Assembly: GCA_002297865.1 (NCBI GenBank)
Contig: DBKX01000367.1
Location: forward strand, 1-6,018
Source: Lachnoclostridium sp. UBA739
GTDB taxonomy: Bacteria; Bacillota_A; Clostridia; Lachnospirales; Lachnospiraceae
Reading direction: 5' to 3'
DNA: 6,018 bases
Positions 1 through 5,748 of this stretch are shown in pieces. The stretch's first letter is position 1. The number at the start of each line of letters is the position of its first letter. Under the pieces are notes generated by a model, which searched no databases, was not told where the DNA came from, and saw only the letters and a list, made by a program, of their open reading frames with translations. A program made the translations under genes and the position numbers.

Positions 1-56
1 GGTTAAGACACCGCCCTTTCACGGCGGTAACAGGGGTTCAAATCCCCTTGGAGTCA
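1..56 (+). tRNA. tRNA-Glu (UUC), 5' end cut by window
   Basis: This is the 3' part of a glutamate tRNA. The anticodon stem (11-15 with 23-27, CCGCC/GGCGG) closes a 7-nt loop whose anticodon at 18-20 is TTC. The T-arm is 32-36 with 44-48 around the loop TTCAAAT, followed by the 3' acceptor strand (49-55) and discriminator A at 56. CCA is not encoded. The 5' acceptor strand and part of the D-arm lie before position 1. The gene is followed closely by tRNA-Cys, so this is probably the end of a tRNA cluster. Confidence 0.95.
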
Positions 57-70
57 TTTAAAAATTTTAC

Positions 71-104
71 TTGACATTTTATAAAATGTCTGATAAACTA
101 TAAT
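71..104 (+). promoter_or_regulatory. Probable promoter of tRNA-Cys
   Basis: A consensus -35 box TTGACA lies at 71-76. At 17-bp spacing there is an extended -10 (TG at 91-92, TAAACT at 94-99). A perfect TATAAT also lies at 99-104, but it is 22 bp from the -35, which is too far for a normal sigma-A promoter. Either -10 would start transcription just before the tRNA at 114. The -35 box overlaps a perfect palindrome, so the site may be regulated. Read-through from the upstream tRNA-Glu is the alternative source of transcript. Confidence 0.6.
73..90. repeat. Perfect 18-bp palindrome between two tRNA genes
   Basis: GACATTTTATAAAATGTC is its own exact reverse complement, with no spacer. It starts within the TTGACA -35 box and fills most of the spacer of the tRNA-Cys promoter. 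No T-tract follows, so it does not look like a terminator. A repressor-dimer operator is possible, but the AT-rich centre also makes chance more plausible than for a GC-rich palindrome. Confidence 0.7.
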
Positions 105-113
105 AGTTGATAC

Positions 114-184
114 GGCGACATAGCCAAGTGGTAAGGCATGGGTCTGCAACACCCTGATCATCAGTTCAAATCTGATTGTCGCCT
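114..184 (+). tRNA. tRNA-Cys (GCA)
   Basis: This is a complete cloverleaf. The acceptor stem pairs 114-120 (GGCGACA) with 177-183 (TGTCGCC). The D-arm is 123-125 with 135-137. The anticodon stem is 139-143 with 151-155, with anticodon GCA at 146-148. The T-arm is 160-164 with 172-176 around TTCAAAT. The discriminator at 184 is T, the identity base expected for cysteine tRNA. The outermost anticodon-stem pair (139/155) is a T-T mismatch and the variable loop has only 4 nt; both look tolerable. CCA is not encoded. Confidence 0.97.
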
Positions 185-192
185 TTTAAGTT

Positions 193-224
193 AAAATCCT
201 GTAGAATTATCTACAGGATTTTTT
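193..224 (+). terminator. Intrinsic terminator after tRNA-Cys
   Basis: A 13-bp perfect stem (193-205 with 210-222, core ATCCTGTAGA/TCTACAGGAT) closes a 4-nt loop ATTA and ends in a T-run (219-224). It lies 8 nt after the tRNA-Cys 3' end. It closes the tRNA unit and insulates it from clpB. Confidence 0.93.
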
Positions 225-336
225 GCGTTATAAGAAAATTCGCTGTGAACTCTTTGACATTTTTTTACTTTAGTTGAGAGTGTTGAAGACACTTAGTTCT
301 AGAAAATTTTAAGAATCAAACATTTTTAGAATAATT

Positions 337-410
337 CAATAGCAAGTTGCAGAATATGTTATAGAAAAATAAGTTGACATAATTTGATATACGTGTTATA
401 GTTGCAATAG
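337..410 (+). repeat. Cluster of short repeated words around the clpB promoter
   Basis: Three short words each occur twice here in direct orientation: CAATAG (337-342 and 405-410), GTTGCA (346-351 and 401-406) and TGTTATAG (357-364 and 394-401). The second set is fused into a single run that overlaps the -10 box. This could be a duplicated regulator site or chance in AT-rich DNA. No family is assigned. Confidence 0.3.
374..402 (+). promoter_or_regulatory. clpB promoter (sigma-A type, extended -10)
   Basis: TTGACA at 374-379 is followed, after exactly 17 bp, by TATAGT at 397-402, with an extended -10 TG at 394-395. The predicted start is near 409, giving a leader of about 35 nt. I see no CIRCE inverted repeat (TTAGCACTC-N9-GAGTGCTAA) and no tandem CtsR heptads (GGTCAAA) at or near it, although Firmicutes clpB genes often carry one of these. 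Confidence 0.85.
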
Positions 411-428
411 AACAAATGAAATAAACAT

Positions 429-435
429 AAGGAGG
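429..435 (+). promoter_or_regulatory. Ribosome binding site of clpB
   Basis: AAGGAGG is a full Shine-Dalgarno match, 8 nt before the ATG at 444. It fixes the clpB start. Confidence 0.92.
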
Positions 436-443
436 CGTACAGT

Positions 444-3032
444 ATGAATATCAGTAAGTTCACACAAAAATCGATGGAAGCAGTTAATAATTGTGAGAAA
501 CTCGCCTATGAATATGGAAATCAAGAAATTGTACAAGAACATTTACTTTTAAGTTTATTTACATTAGAAGAAGGTTTGATACCTAAATTATTAAAGAAGA
601 TGGATATCAACACTAGTCAGATTGAGAATGAAGTAAGACAGCTCTTAGAGAAACGTCCTAAGGTTTCAGGAGGACAGGTTTATATAGGAGAAGATTTGAA
701 TAAAGTACTTATTTATGCTGAAGATATAGCAAAGAGGATGGGAGACGAATACGTATCCGTCGAACACTTATTTTTAAGTATAATTAAGTATGCGAATAGA
801 GAAGTTAAACCGTTATTAAAGCAATATAATATAAACCAGGATACATTTCTACAGGCGTTATCCACTGTAAGAGGAAATCAAAAGGTGACAAGTGATAATC
901 CAGAGGCTACCTACGATACACTAGAGAAGTATGGATATGATTTGGTTGAACGAGCAAAAGAACAGAAGTTAGATCCCGTAATAGGAAGAGATCAGGAGAT
1001 TCGTAATGTAATTCGTATCTTATCACGTAAGTCAAAAAATAATCCTGTCTTAATAGGTGAACCTGGAGTTGGTAAGACAGCAGTTGTGGAAGGTTTGGCT
1101 CAACGTATTGTTCGAGGAGATGTACCAGAGAACTTAAAGAATAAAAAGATATTTGCCTTAGATATGGGGGCATTAGTGGCTGGAGCAAAGTATCGTGGTG
1201 AATTTGAAGAACGATTAAAGGCAGTTCTTGAAGATGTGAAACAAAGCGAGGGAGAAATCATTTTATTTATTGATGAACTTCATACGATTGTTGGTGCAGG
1301 CAAGACAGAAGGTGCTATGGATGCAGGCAATATGCTAAAGCCAATGTTAGCTAGGGGAGAACTTCATTGTATCGGTGCCACAACGTTAAATGAATACAGA
1401 ATGTATATTGAAAAGGATGCTGCACTTGAGAGACGTTTTCAGCCTGTTATGGTAGAGGAACCTACAGTTGAAGATACAATTTCCATTCTTCGTGGGTTGA
1501 AAGAACGTTATGAAGTTTACCATGGCGTAAAGATTACAGATGCATCTATTGTATCAGCTGCGACACTTTCTAATCGATATATCAGTGACCGCTTTCTTCC
1601 AGATAAGGCAATAGACTTGATAGATGAAGCTTGTGCACTTATAAAAACGGAATTGAATTCTATGCCTATGGAATTAGATGATGTCAGACGCCATATTATG
1701 CAATTAGAGATTGAAGAAGCAGCATTAAAGAAGGAAACAGATCATATTAGCCAGGAACGTTTAAAAGAATTACAAGCTGAGTTAGCAACTTTACGTGAAG
1801 ACTTTGCAGTGAAGAAGGCAAAATGGGATGAAGAAAAGGCTAGTGTTGAAAAAGTACAAAAACTTAAAGAAGAGATAGAAGAGCTTCATAATCAGATACA
1901 GATTGCGCAGAGAAACTATGATTTAAATAAAGCAGCTGAGTTGCAGTATGGCAAGCTTCCAGCATTGGAAAAGCAATTAGAGGCTGAAGAGGAACGCTTA
2001 AAAGAAGAGAAGCGTGAGCTTGTTCATGAAAGTGTTACAGAGGAAGAAATTGCGAAGATTATTGCTAGGTGGACAGGAATCCCAGTAGCAAAACTAACTG
2101 AGTCTGAAAGAGAGAAAACGTTACATTTAGATGAAGAACTTCATAAACGTGTGATTGGACAGGATGAAGGTGTAGAGAAGGTTTCAGAAGCTATTTTGCG
2201 TTCAAAGGCAGGTATAAAGGACCCTACAAAACCAATTGGATCTTTCTTGTTCCTAGGACCAACTGGTGTAGGAAAAACCGAATTGGCAAAATCACTGGCT
2301 GCAAGTTTATTTGATGATGAATCGAATATGGTCCGAATTGATATGAGTGAGTATATGGAGAAATACTCTGTTAGCCGTTTAATTGGAGCTCCTCCAGGAT
2401 ATGTAGGATATGAAGAGGGTGGTCAGTTAACGGAAGCTGTAAGAAGAAAGCCATATGCTGTTATACTATTTGATGAAATTGAAAAAGCTCATCCAGATGT
2501 ATTTAACGTGTTATTACAGGTATTAGATGATGGACGTATTACAGATTCGCAAGGAAGAACAGTAGATTTTAAAAATACAATCCTTATAATGACATCTAAT
2601 TTAGGCTCTACACATTTATTAGAGGGAATTGATGAGAATGGTGATATTAAGCCAGAAGCAGAAGCAAGTGTTATGAATGAATTACACAGTAATTTCCGAC
2701 CAGAGTTTTTAAATCGTTTAGATGAAATTATTATGTTCAAACCACTTACAAAGAATAATATCGATAGAATCATTGATTTGCTAGTAGCAGATTTGAATAA
2801 GCGTTTAGAGGATAAAGAGCTTACACTTGAGATATCAGAGGCTGCGAGAAGGTATATCGTTGAAAATGCTTATGACCCATACTTTGGTGCAAGACCGCTT
2901 AAACGTTTTGTTCAAAAAAATGTAGAAACTTTAACAGCAAAGCTCATACTTCAAGATCGGGTAAAACCTCGTGATACTATTTACATTGATATGGAAGAGG
3001 GACATTTAGTTGCTAAGGCATTATCAAGGTAA
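444..3032 (+). CDS. clpB: ATP-dependent chaperone ClpB (Hsp100 disaggregase)
   Basis: Cytosolic AAA+ hexamer that, with DnaK/DnaJ/GrpE, pulls polypeptides out of aggregates through its central pore. The 862-aa length is normal for the family. Order of parts: Clp N-domain (about 1-145); NBD1 with Walker A GEPGVGKT (205-212), pore loop AGAKYRGE (Tyr250), Walker B ending DE (277-278) and arginine finger ALERRF (327-332); coiled-coil M-domain rich in Glu/Lys/Leu (about 400-525); NBD2 with Walker A GPTGVGKT (605-612), pore loop GYVGYEE (from 652), Walker B FDE (676-678), arginine finger in FRPEFLNR (R758) and sensor-2 GARPLKR (815-821). The long M-domain, and the lack of an LGF/IGF ClpP-docking loop after the second Walker B, separate it from ClpC, ClpA and ClpX. 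The start is fixed by AAGGAGG 8 nt upstream. It is monocistronic as far as can be seen. An in-frame GTG (codon 148) may be a second start. Confidence 0.98.
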   Translation: MNISKFTQKSMEAVNNCEKLAYEYGNQEIVQEHLLLSLFTLEEGLIPKLLKKMDINTSQIENEVRQLLEKRPKVSGGQVYIGEDLNKVLIYAEDIAKRMGDEYVSVEHLFLSIIKYANREVKPLLKQYNINQDTFLQALSTVRGNQKVTSDNPEATYDTLEKYGYDLVERAKEQKLDPVIGRDQEIRNVIRILSRKSKNNPVLIGEPGVGKTAVVEGLAQRIVRGDVPENLKNKKIFALDMGALVAGAKYRGEFEERLKAVLEDVKQSEGEIILFIDELHTIVGAGKTEGAMDAGNMLKPMLARGELHCIGATTLNEYRMYIEKDAALERRFQPVMVEEPTVEDTISILRGLKERYEVYHGVKITDASIVSAATLSNRYISDRFLPDKAIDLIDEACALIKTELNSMPMELDDVRRHIMQLEIEEAALKKETDHISQERLKELQAELATLREDFAVKKAKWDEEKASVEKVQKLKEEIEELHNQIQIAQRNYDLNKAAELQYGKLPALEKQLEAEEERLKEEKRELVHESVTEEEIAKIIARWTGIPVAKLTESEREKTLHLDEELHKRVIGQDEGVEKVSEAILRSKAGIKDPTKPIGSFLFLGPTGVGKTELAKSLAASLFDDESNMVRIDMSEYMEKYSVSRLIGAPPGYVGYEEGGQLTEAVRRKPYAVILFDEIEKAHPDVFNVLLQVLDDGRITDSQGRTVDFKNTILIMTSNLGSTHLLEGIDENGDIKPEAEASVMNELHSNFRPEFLNRLDEIIMFKPLTKNNIDRIIDLLVADLNKRLEDKELTLEISEAARRYIVENAYDPYFGARPLKRFVQKNVETLTAKLILQDRVKPRDTIYIDMEEGHLVAKALSR

Positions 3033-3060
3033 AATAAACTTCCCTAATTTTAGGAATGCC

Positions 3061-3090
3061 TTGACAATCCAAACTTTATCATGTTATACT
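3061..3090 (+). promoter_or_regulatory. Promoter of the helicase leader
   Basis: TTGACA at 3061-3066 and TATACT at 3085-3090 are separated by 18 bp, with an extended -10 TG at 3082-3083. The predicted start is near 3097, about 255 nt before the helicase ATG, which implies a long 5' leader. I see no better promoter between here and 3352. The odd point is that a U-tract hairpin (3119-3149) follows only about 20 nt after the predicted start. Confidence 0.75.
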
Positions 3091-3118
3091 TGCATTTGAA
3101 GCATAGAGAATAAAACTT

Positions 3119-3149
3119 AGCTCCATACCATTAGGCTGGAGCTTTTTTT
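3119..3149 (+). terminator. Terminator hairpin: end of clpB or attenuator in the helicase leader
   Basis: The stem AGCTCCA (3119-3125) with TGGAGCT (3137-3143) can be extended inward by CC/GG (3128-3129 with 3134-3135). It is followed by a run of seven T (3143-3149). It lies 87 nt after the clpB stop and would end that transcript. It is also downstream of the 3061-3090 promoter, so transcripts from that promoter must read through it to reach the helicase. The 3' arm plus T-tract can instead pair over 13 bp with 3179-3191. Confidence 0.8.
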
Positions 3150-3178
3150 ATTGAGTTGTATAAATGTTACAGGTTGAT

Positions 3179-3300
3179 AAAAAAAGCTCCACAATGGGTG
3201 CGCGAACCAGGTATAAAAGGAGTACCTGCATCGACGCAAAAAGTGTCTTAACCTTATGGAATAAAGGAATTAGGAGCTTGTATGCCAAAGACACTTTGCA
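3179..3300 (+). ncRNA. Structured leader element upstream of the RNA helicase (unassigned)
   Basis: Several perfect pairings fall in 120 nt. Stem A is TGCGCGA (3199-3205) with 3231-3238, with A3234 bulged. It is continued through a small internal loop by CAGGTA (3208-3213) with TACCTG (3223-3228), leaving a 9-nt purine-rich loop. Stem B is AAAGTGTCTT (3240-3249) with AAGACACTTT (3288-3297), 10 bp. A third helix, AAGCTCC (3184-3190) with GGAGCTT (3273-3279), crosses stem B and so would form a pseudoknot. 3179-3191 also pairs perfectly with the terminator arm at 3137-3149. I could not match it to a riboswitch or ncRNA class I know. Alternatives are a small dispersed repeat whose ends are the AAGCTCC/GGAGCTT pair, or a regulatory leader. 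Pairing was found by eye; no folding energy was computed. Confidence 0.5.
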
Positions 3301-3335
3301 TAATGTAAATGATAGAGTAGCCATATTTGGTTATT

Positions 3336-3343
3336 AGAAAGGG
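3336..3343 (+). promoter_or_regulatory. Ribosome binding site of the helicase gene
   Basis: AGAAAGGG is followed by 9 nt to the ATG at 3353. Its first seven bases match the complement of the 16S rRNA 3' tail (AGAAAGG). It sits in the loop of a possible hairpin CCATAT (3321-3326) with ATATGG (3351-3356) that would pair the start codon. Confidence 0.8.
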
Positions 3344-3352
3344 CAAGAATAT

Positions 3353-4939
3353 ATGGAAATAAAAACATTCGAAGAGTTTGATTTGGACGCGAAATTACTT
3401 CGTGCAATTACTGAGATGGGGTTTGAACAGCCAAGTCCAATTCAAGCAAAAGCGATACCTGTAATTTTAGAAGGAAAGGACATTGTTGGTCAGGCACAGA
3501 CGGGGACTGGTAAAACAGCAGCATTTGGTATTCCTCTATTACAGATGATCGATACAAAGGATAAGAACTTACAGGCAATCGTGTTATCTCCAACACGTGA
3601 GTTAGCAATCCAGATTGCAGAAGAATTCCGTAAGTTATCTAAGTTCTCTCATGGAATCAAAATTCTTCCTATCTATGGTGGACAAGACATTACAAAACAG
3701 ATACGTTCTTTAAAAGGCGGTGTTCAAGTTGTTATCGGAACACCTGGACGTGTTATGGACCATATGAGAAGACACACTCTAAAAATGGAACATGTGAAAA
3801 TGGTTGTTTTAGATGAAGCAGATGAAATGTTAAACATGGGATTCCGTGAAGATATTGAGACAATATTAACAGCAATTCCAGAAGAACGTCAGACAATTCT
3901 CTTCTCAGCTACAATGCCAAGACCTATTATGGATATCGCAAGAAAGTTCCAGAAGAATTCTGAGATCGTAAAAGTAGTGAAAAAAGAGCTTACCGTTCCA
4001 AAGATTGAACAGTATTATTATGAAGTAAAGCGTAGAAATAAGAACGAAGTACTTTCTCGTCTTCTTGATATATACGCACCAAAGCTTTCTCTTGTATTCT
4101 GTAACACAAAGAAAGGTGTGGATGAATTAGTTGAGGATTTAAAAGGAAGAGGTTATTTTGCAGAAGGTCTTCATGGTGATATGAAGCAACAGCAGAGAGA
4201 CCGTGTTATGAAGCGTTTCCGAAATGGTCAGACTGATATTCTTGTAGCAACAGACGTAGCAGCTAGAGGTATTGATGTTGATGATGTAGAGGCAGTATTC
4301 AACTATGATTTACCACAGGATGATGAATTCTACGTACACAGAATTGGTAGAACAGGTCGTGCTGGTAGAAATGGTATTGCCTTCAACTTCGTATTTGGGA
4401 AAGAAATCTACAAGTTACGTGATATTCAAAGATACTGCAAAACTAAGATTGTTGCAAAACCAATTCCATCTGTTCATGATGTAACAAGTACTAAGATTGA
4501 GAAAGTATTAAATCAGGTAACAGACGTGATTGAAAATGAAGATTTAGAAACATTTATCACTTATATTGAAGATAGGGTAAATCAAGAGGACATTACATCA
4601 ATTGATGTTGCAGCCGCTTTATTAAAGCTTGCAATCGGGCAAGGTGAAAATGGTGCTAATGATGATACATTCGATTTCGGTGAAACAGGTGCCGAGGATG
4701 GTATGGTTCGTTTATTCGTAAATATCGGAAAGAAACAGGGTACAAGACCAGGTGATATCTTAGGTGCTATTGCTGGTGAAACAGGAATTTCTGGTGACTT
4801 AATCGGTACAATTGATATGTACGACCGTTACACATTCGTTGAAGTTCCTAGAGAATGTGCGAAACAAGTTATCGATATAATGAAAGATGCTAAAATTAGA
4901 GGAAAATCAATTAATATTGAACCTGCTAATTCAAAATAA
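3353..4939 (+). CDS. deaD: DEAD-box ATP-dependent RNA helicase with DbpA-type RNA-binding domain
   Basis: Unwinds short RNA duplexes using ATP; relatives act in ribosome assembly, cold adaptation and mRNA turnover. All core motifs are present in the 528 aa: Q motif GFEQPSPIQ (23-31), I AQTGTGKT (48-55), Ia PTRELA (80-85), Ib TPGR (130-133), II DEAD (154-157), III SAT (185-187), IV LVFCNTKK (247-254), V ATDVAARGID (299-308) and VI HRIGRTGRAG (329-338). An acidic linker (about 430-450) leads to a C-terminal RRM-like DbpA/CsdA domain (about 450-524, from MVRLFVNIGKKQG). In true DbpA/YxiN this domain binds 23S rRNA hairpin 92; here the target is unknown. With both a long linker and this domain, DeaD/CsdA, DbpA and CshA labels all appear in databases, so the symbol is tentative. 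It has its own leader and terminator, so is probably monocistronic. Frequent TTC, AAC and CGT codons suggest good expression. Confidence 0.96.
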   Translation: MEIKTFEEFDLDAKLLRAITEMGFEQPSPIQAKAIPVILEGKDIVGQAQTGTGKTAAFGIPLLQMIDTKDKNLQAIVLSPTRELAIQIAEEFRKLSKFSHGIKILPIYGGQDITKQIRSLKGGVQVVIGTPGRVMDHMRRHTLKMEHVKMVVLDEADEMLNMGFREDIETILTAIPEERQTILFSATMPRPIMDIARKFQKNSEIVKVVKKELTVPKIEQYYYEVKRRNKNEVLSRLLDIYAPKLSLVFCNTKKGVDELVEDLKGRGYFAEGLHGDMKQQQRDRVMKRFRNGQTDILVATDVAARGIDVDDVEAVFNYDLPQDDEFYVHRIGRTGRAGRNGIAFNFVFGKEIYKLRDIQRYCKTKIVAKPIPSVHDVTSTKIEKVLNQVTDVIENEDLETFITYIEDRVNQEDITSIDVAAALLKLAIGQGENGANDDTFDFGETGAEDGMVRLFVNIGKKQGTRPGDILGAIAGETGISGDLIGTIDMYDRYTFVEVPRECAKQVIDIMKDAKIRGKSINIEPANSK

Positions 4940-4961
4940 ATAACGAACGTATAATGAAATG

Positions 4962-5002
4962 AAAAATGTCAGAGTCCTTATTAGGGCACTCTGACATTTT
5001 TT
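4962..5002 (+). terminator. Intrinsic terminator of the helicase gene
   Basis: A 14-bp perfect stem (4962-4975 with 4988-5001, core ATGTCAGAGT/ACTCTGACAT) closes a 12-nt loop that can pair further (CCT/AGG). The T-run covers 4997-5002. The 5' A-run makes it potentially bidirectional. It lies 22 nt after the helicase stop codon. Confidence 0.95.
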
Positions 5003-5007
5003 CTCAT

Positions 5008-5029
5008 AATGAGCAGTTTCTCATTTTTT
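5008..5029 (+). terminator. Possible second, weak terminator hairpin
   Basis: AATGAG (5008-5013) can pair with CTCATT (5020-5025) around CAGTTT, followed by T residues to 5029. It is directly behind the strong helicase terminator. The stem is only 6 bp, so it may be a back-up or chance. Confidence 0.35.
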
Positions 5030-5124
5030 GAAGTTAGAACTACTGGTGATATTATGTACCGAATATCTAGCCTGAGTGGATTTTGTGAATTGTTCACAAC
5101 ACAGGTAGTCGGTGGTGTAGTTGA

Positions 5125-5310
5125 TATAGGAGCATTCTTCTTTTAGGTATTATTCCAGCAAATTCGGGAGAGGTTACCCTTTTTGGTAAGACTGATGAAA
5201 AGGAGAAGGAAGATTCGCTAAAACGAATCGAGACAATAGTAGGTGGACCATCTTATTATATTAATGGGTAAAATCCAGAAGGAATCATTGAAATAAGAAA
5301 TTTGATATGA
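5125..5310 (+). pseudogene. Remnant of an ABC exporter ATPase (BcrA/LanF-like)
   Basis: A reading frame from 5125 gives LLLGIIPANSGEVTLFGK (about 5137-5190), then a charged stretch and VGGPSYYIN. This is the pattern that follows the Walker A motif in antibiotic/lantibiotic-immunity type ABC ATPases (LLGLI.P.SGE..LFGK ... EPS.Y.N). The Walker A motif, signature, Walker B and H-loop are not readable. A TGA (5122-5124) precedes the fragment and a TAA (5269-5271) interrupts it. After the TAA, PEGIIEIRNL resembles the family's ENLEIIRxL segment. The frame ends at TGA 5308-5310, overlapping the ATG of the permease remnant. So it has lost its 5' end and most of its 3' end and cannot encode a working ATPase. 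The 5' limit is uncertain: decayed Walker A sequence may extend back to about 5100. Confidence 0.72.
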
Positions 5311-5653
5311 AAGCAGTAAAAACTGAGATTATGAAGCAGAAAAAGCTTTTACTCCTGTTATGTGTGGTATTTCCATTGCTGCTAAATGGGCTACTATATA
5401 TTGATTTACAGTATCGTTACAAAGGTTATCTTTTGAAGCACCAAAGTGAGTAGTGTTTTTTATTATTGCAAATATGATGGTAACACAAACTAGAATGAAT
5501 AAAATTTCATTTCCGAGTTTTTACATAATAGTTGTGCAGGATTTGGATATGCTATTGGTGAAAATTGTTAGCAGTATAGTTCTAATACTTTTATTTTGGG
5601 TAGCTGGAACTAAATTATTAAAGAAATATATTCAGACATATGCAATAGCATAA
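5307..5653 (+). pseudogene. Remnant of an ABC-2 type permease, frameshifted and internally deleted
   Basis: Two hydrophobic fragments lie in different frames. The first (5307-5453, 48 aa) begins MKAVKTEIMKQKKLLLLL, a short basic N-terminus followed by one membrane segment and then LQYRYKGYLL. This fits the start of ABC-2 permeases of bacitracin/lantibiotic exporters. It stops at TAG 5451-5453. The second (open from 5453, stop 5651-5653, 66 codons) ends with a membrane segment (about KIVSSIVLILLFWVAG) and a basic tail KLLKKYIQTYAIA, as at a permease C-terminus. Together they give about 114 aa where the family has roughly 240, so the middle membrane segments are gone. No convincing Shine-Dalgarno site precedes the second fragment. 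The order ATPase then permease is the usual one. Family assignment rests on pattern, not on a search. Confidence 0.62.
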
Positions 5654-5681
5654 GGTGAATAGTATATCGTCTAGTCAAGTC

Positions 5682-5736
5682 ATAAAATTAGAAGAGGTAG
5701 TCGAAGTTGAATTCCGACTACCTCTTCTAATTTTAT
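5682..5736. terminator. Long hairpin with perfect 22-bp arms between convergent units
   Basis: Arms 5682-5703 and 5715-5736 are exact reverse complements around an 11-nt loop. The GC-richer core is GAAGAGGTAGTCG/CGACTACCTCTTC and the ends are AATTTTAT-type, giving a short T-rich tail on either strand. It lies 12 nt past the rubrerythrin stop on the minus strand and 28 nt past the permease remnant on the plus strand, so it most likely terminates the rubrerythrin transcript and works in both directions. Confidence 0.85.
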
Positions 5737-5748
5737 ACAGCTTATAGA

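Noticed and set aside
254..282. TTGACA at 254-259 as a second clpB promoter
   Set aside because: No -10-like sequence at 16 to 18 bp; the 374-402 promoter is far better.
907..1188. Minus-strand open frame inside clpB (a second one at 2489-2773)
   Set aside because: Shadows of a strongly conserved coding frame on the other strand; no start signals and no recognisable protein.
3040..3056. Short dyad TTCC..GGAA directly after the clpB stop as its terminator
   Set aside because: Interrupted stem, too small a loop and no T-tract; the hairpin at 3119-3149 is the credible terminator.
3199..3220. Ungapped resemblance (about 15 of 22 by eye) to the 23S rRNA stretch GGTACGCGAGCTGGG..., near the peptidyl transferase centre
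   Set aside because: Appealing because DbpA-type tails bind 23S rRNA, but at that identity several chance matches are expected between a leader and a whole 23S rRNA. The rRNA was recalled, not searched.
3195..3254. Resemblance to a c-di-GMP-I (GEMM) riboswitch (GCGAACC ... GACGCAAA)
   Set aside because: The short words match loosely, but the bases that should close the GEMM helix are absent and the same bases are used in a different, better helix here.
3408..3608. Minus-strand open frame inside the helicase gene
   Set aside because: Lies antisense to the Q, I and Ia helicase motifs; no Shine-Dalgarno site or known domain.
5054..5146. 30-codon plus-strand ORF upstream of the ABC remnant
   Set aside because: No ribosome binding site and no family pattern; more likely decayed sequence around the lost Walker A region.
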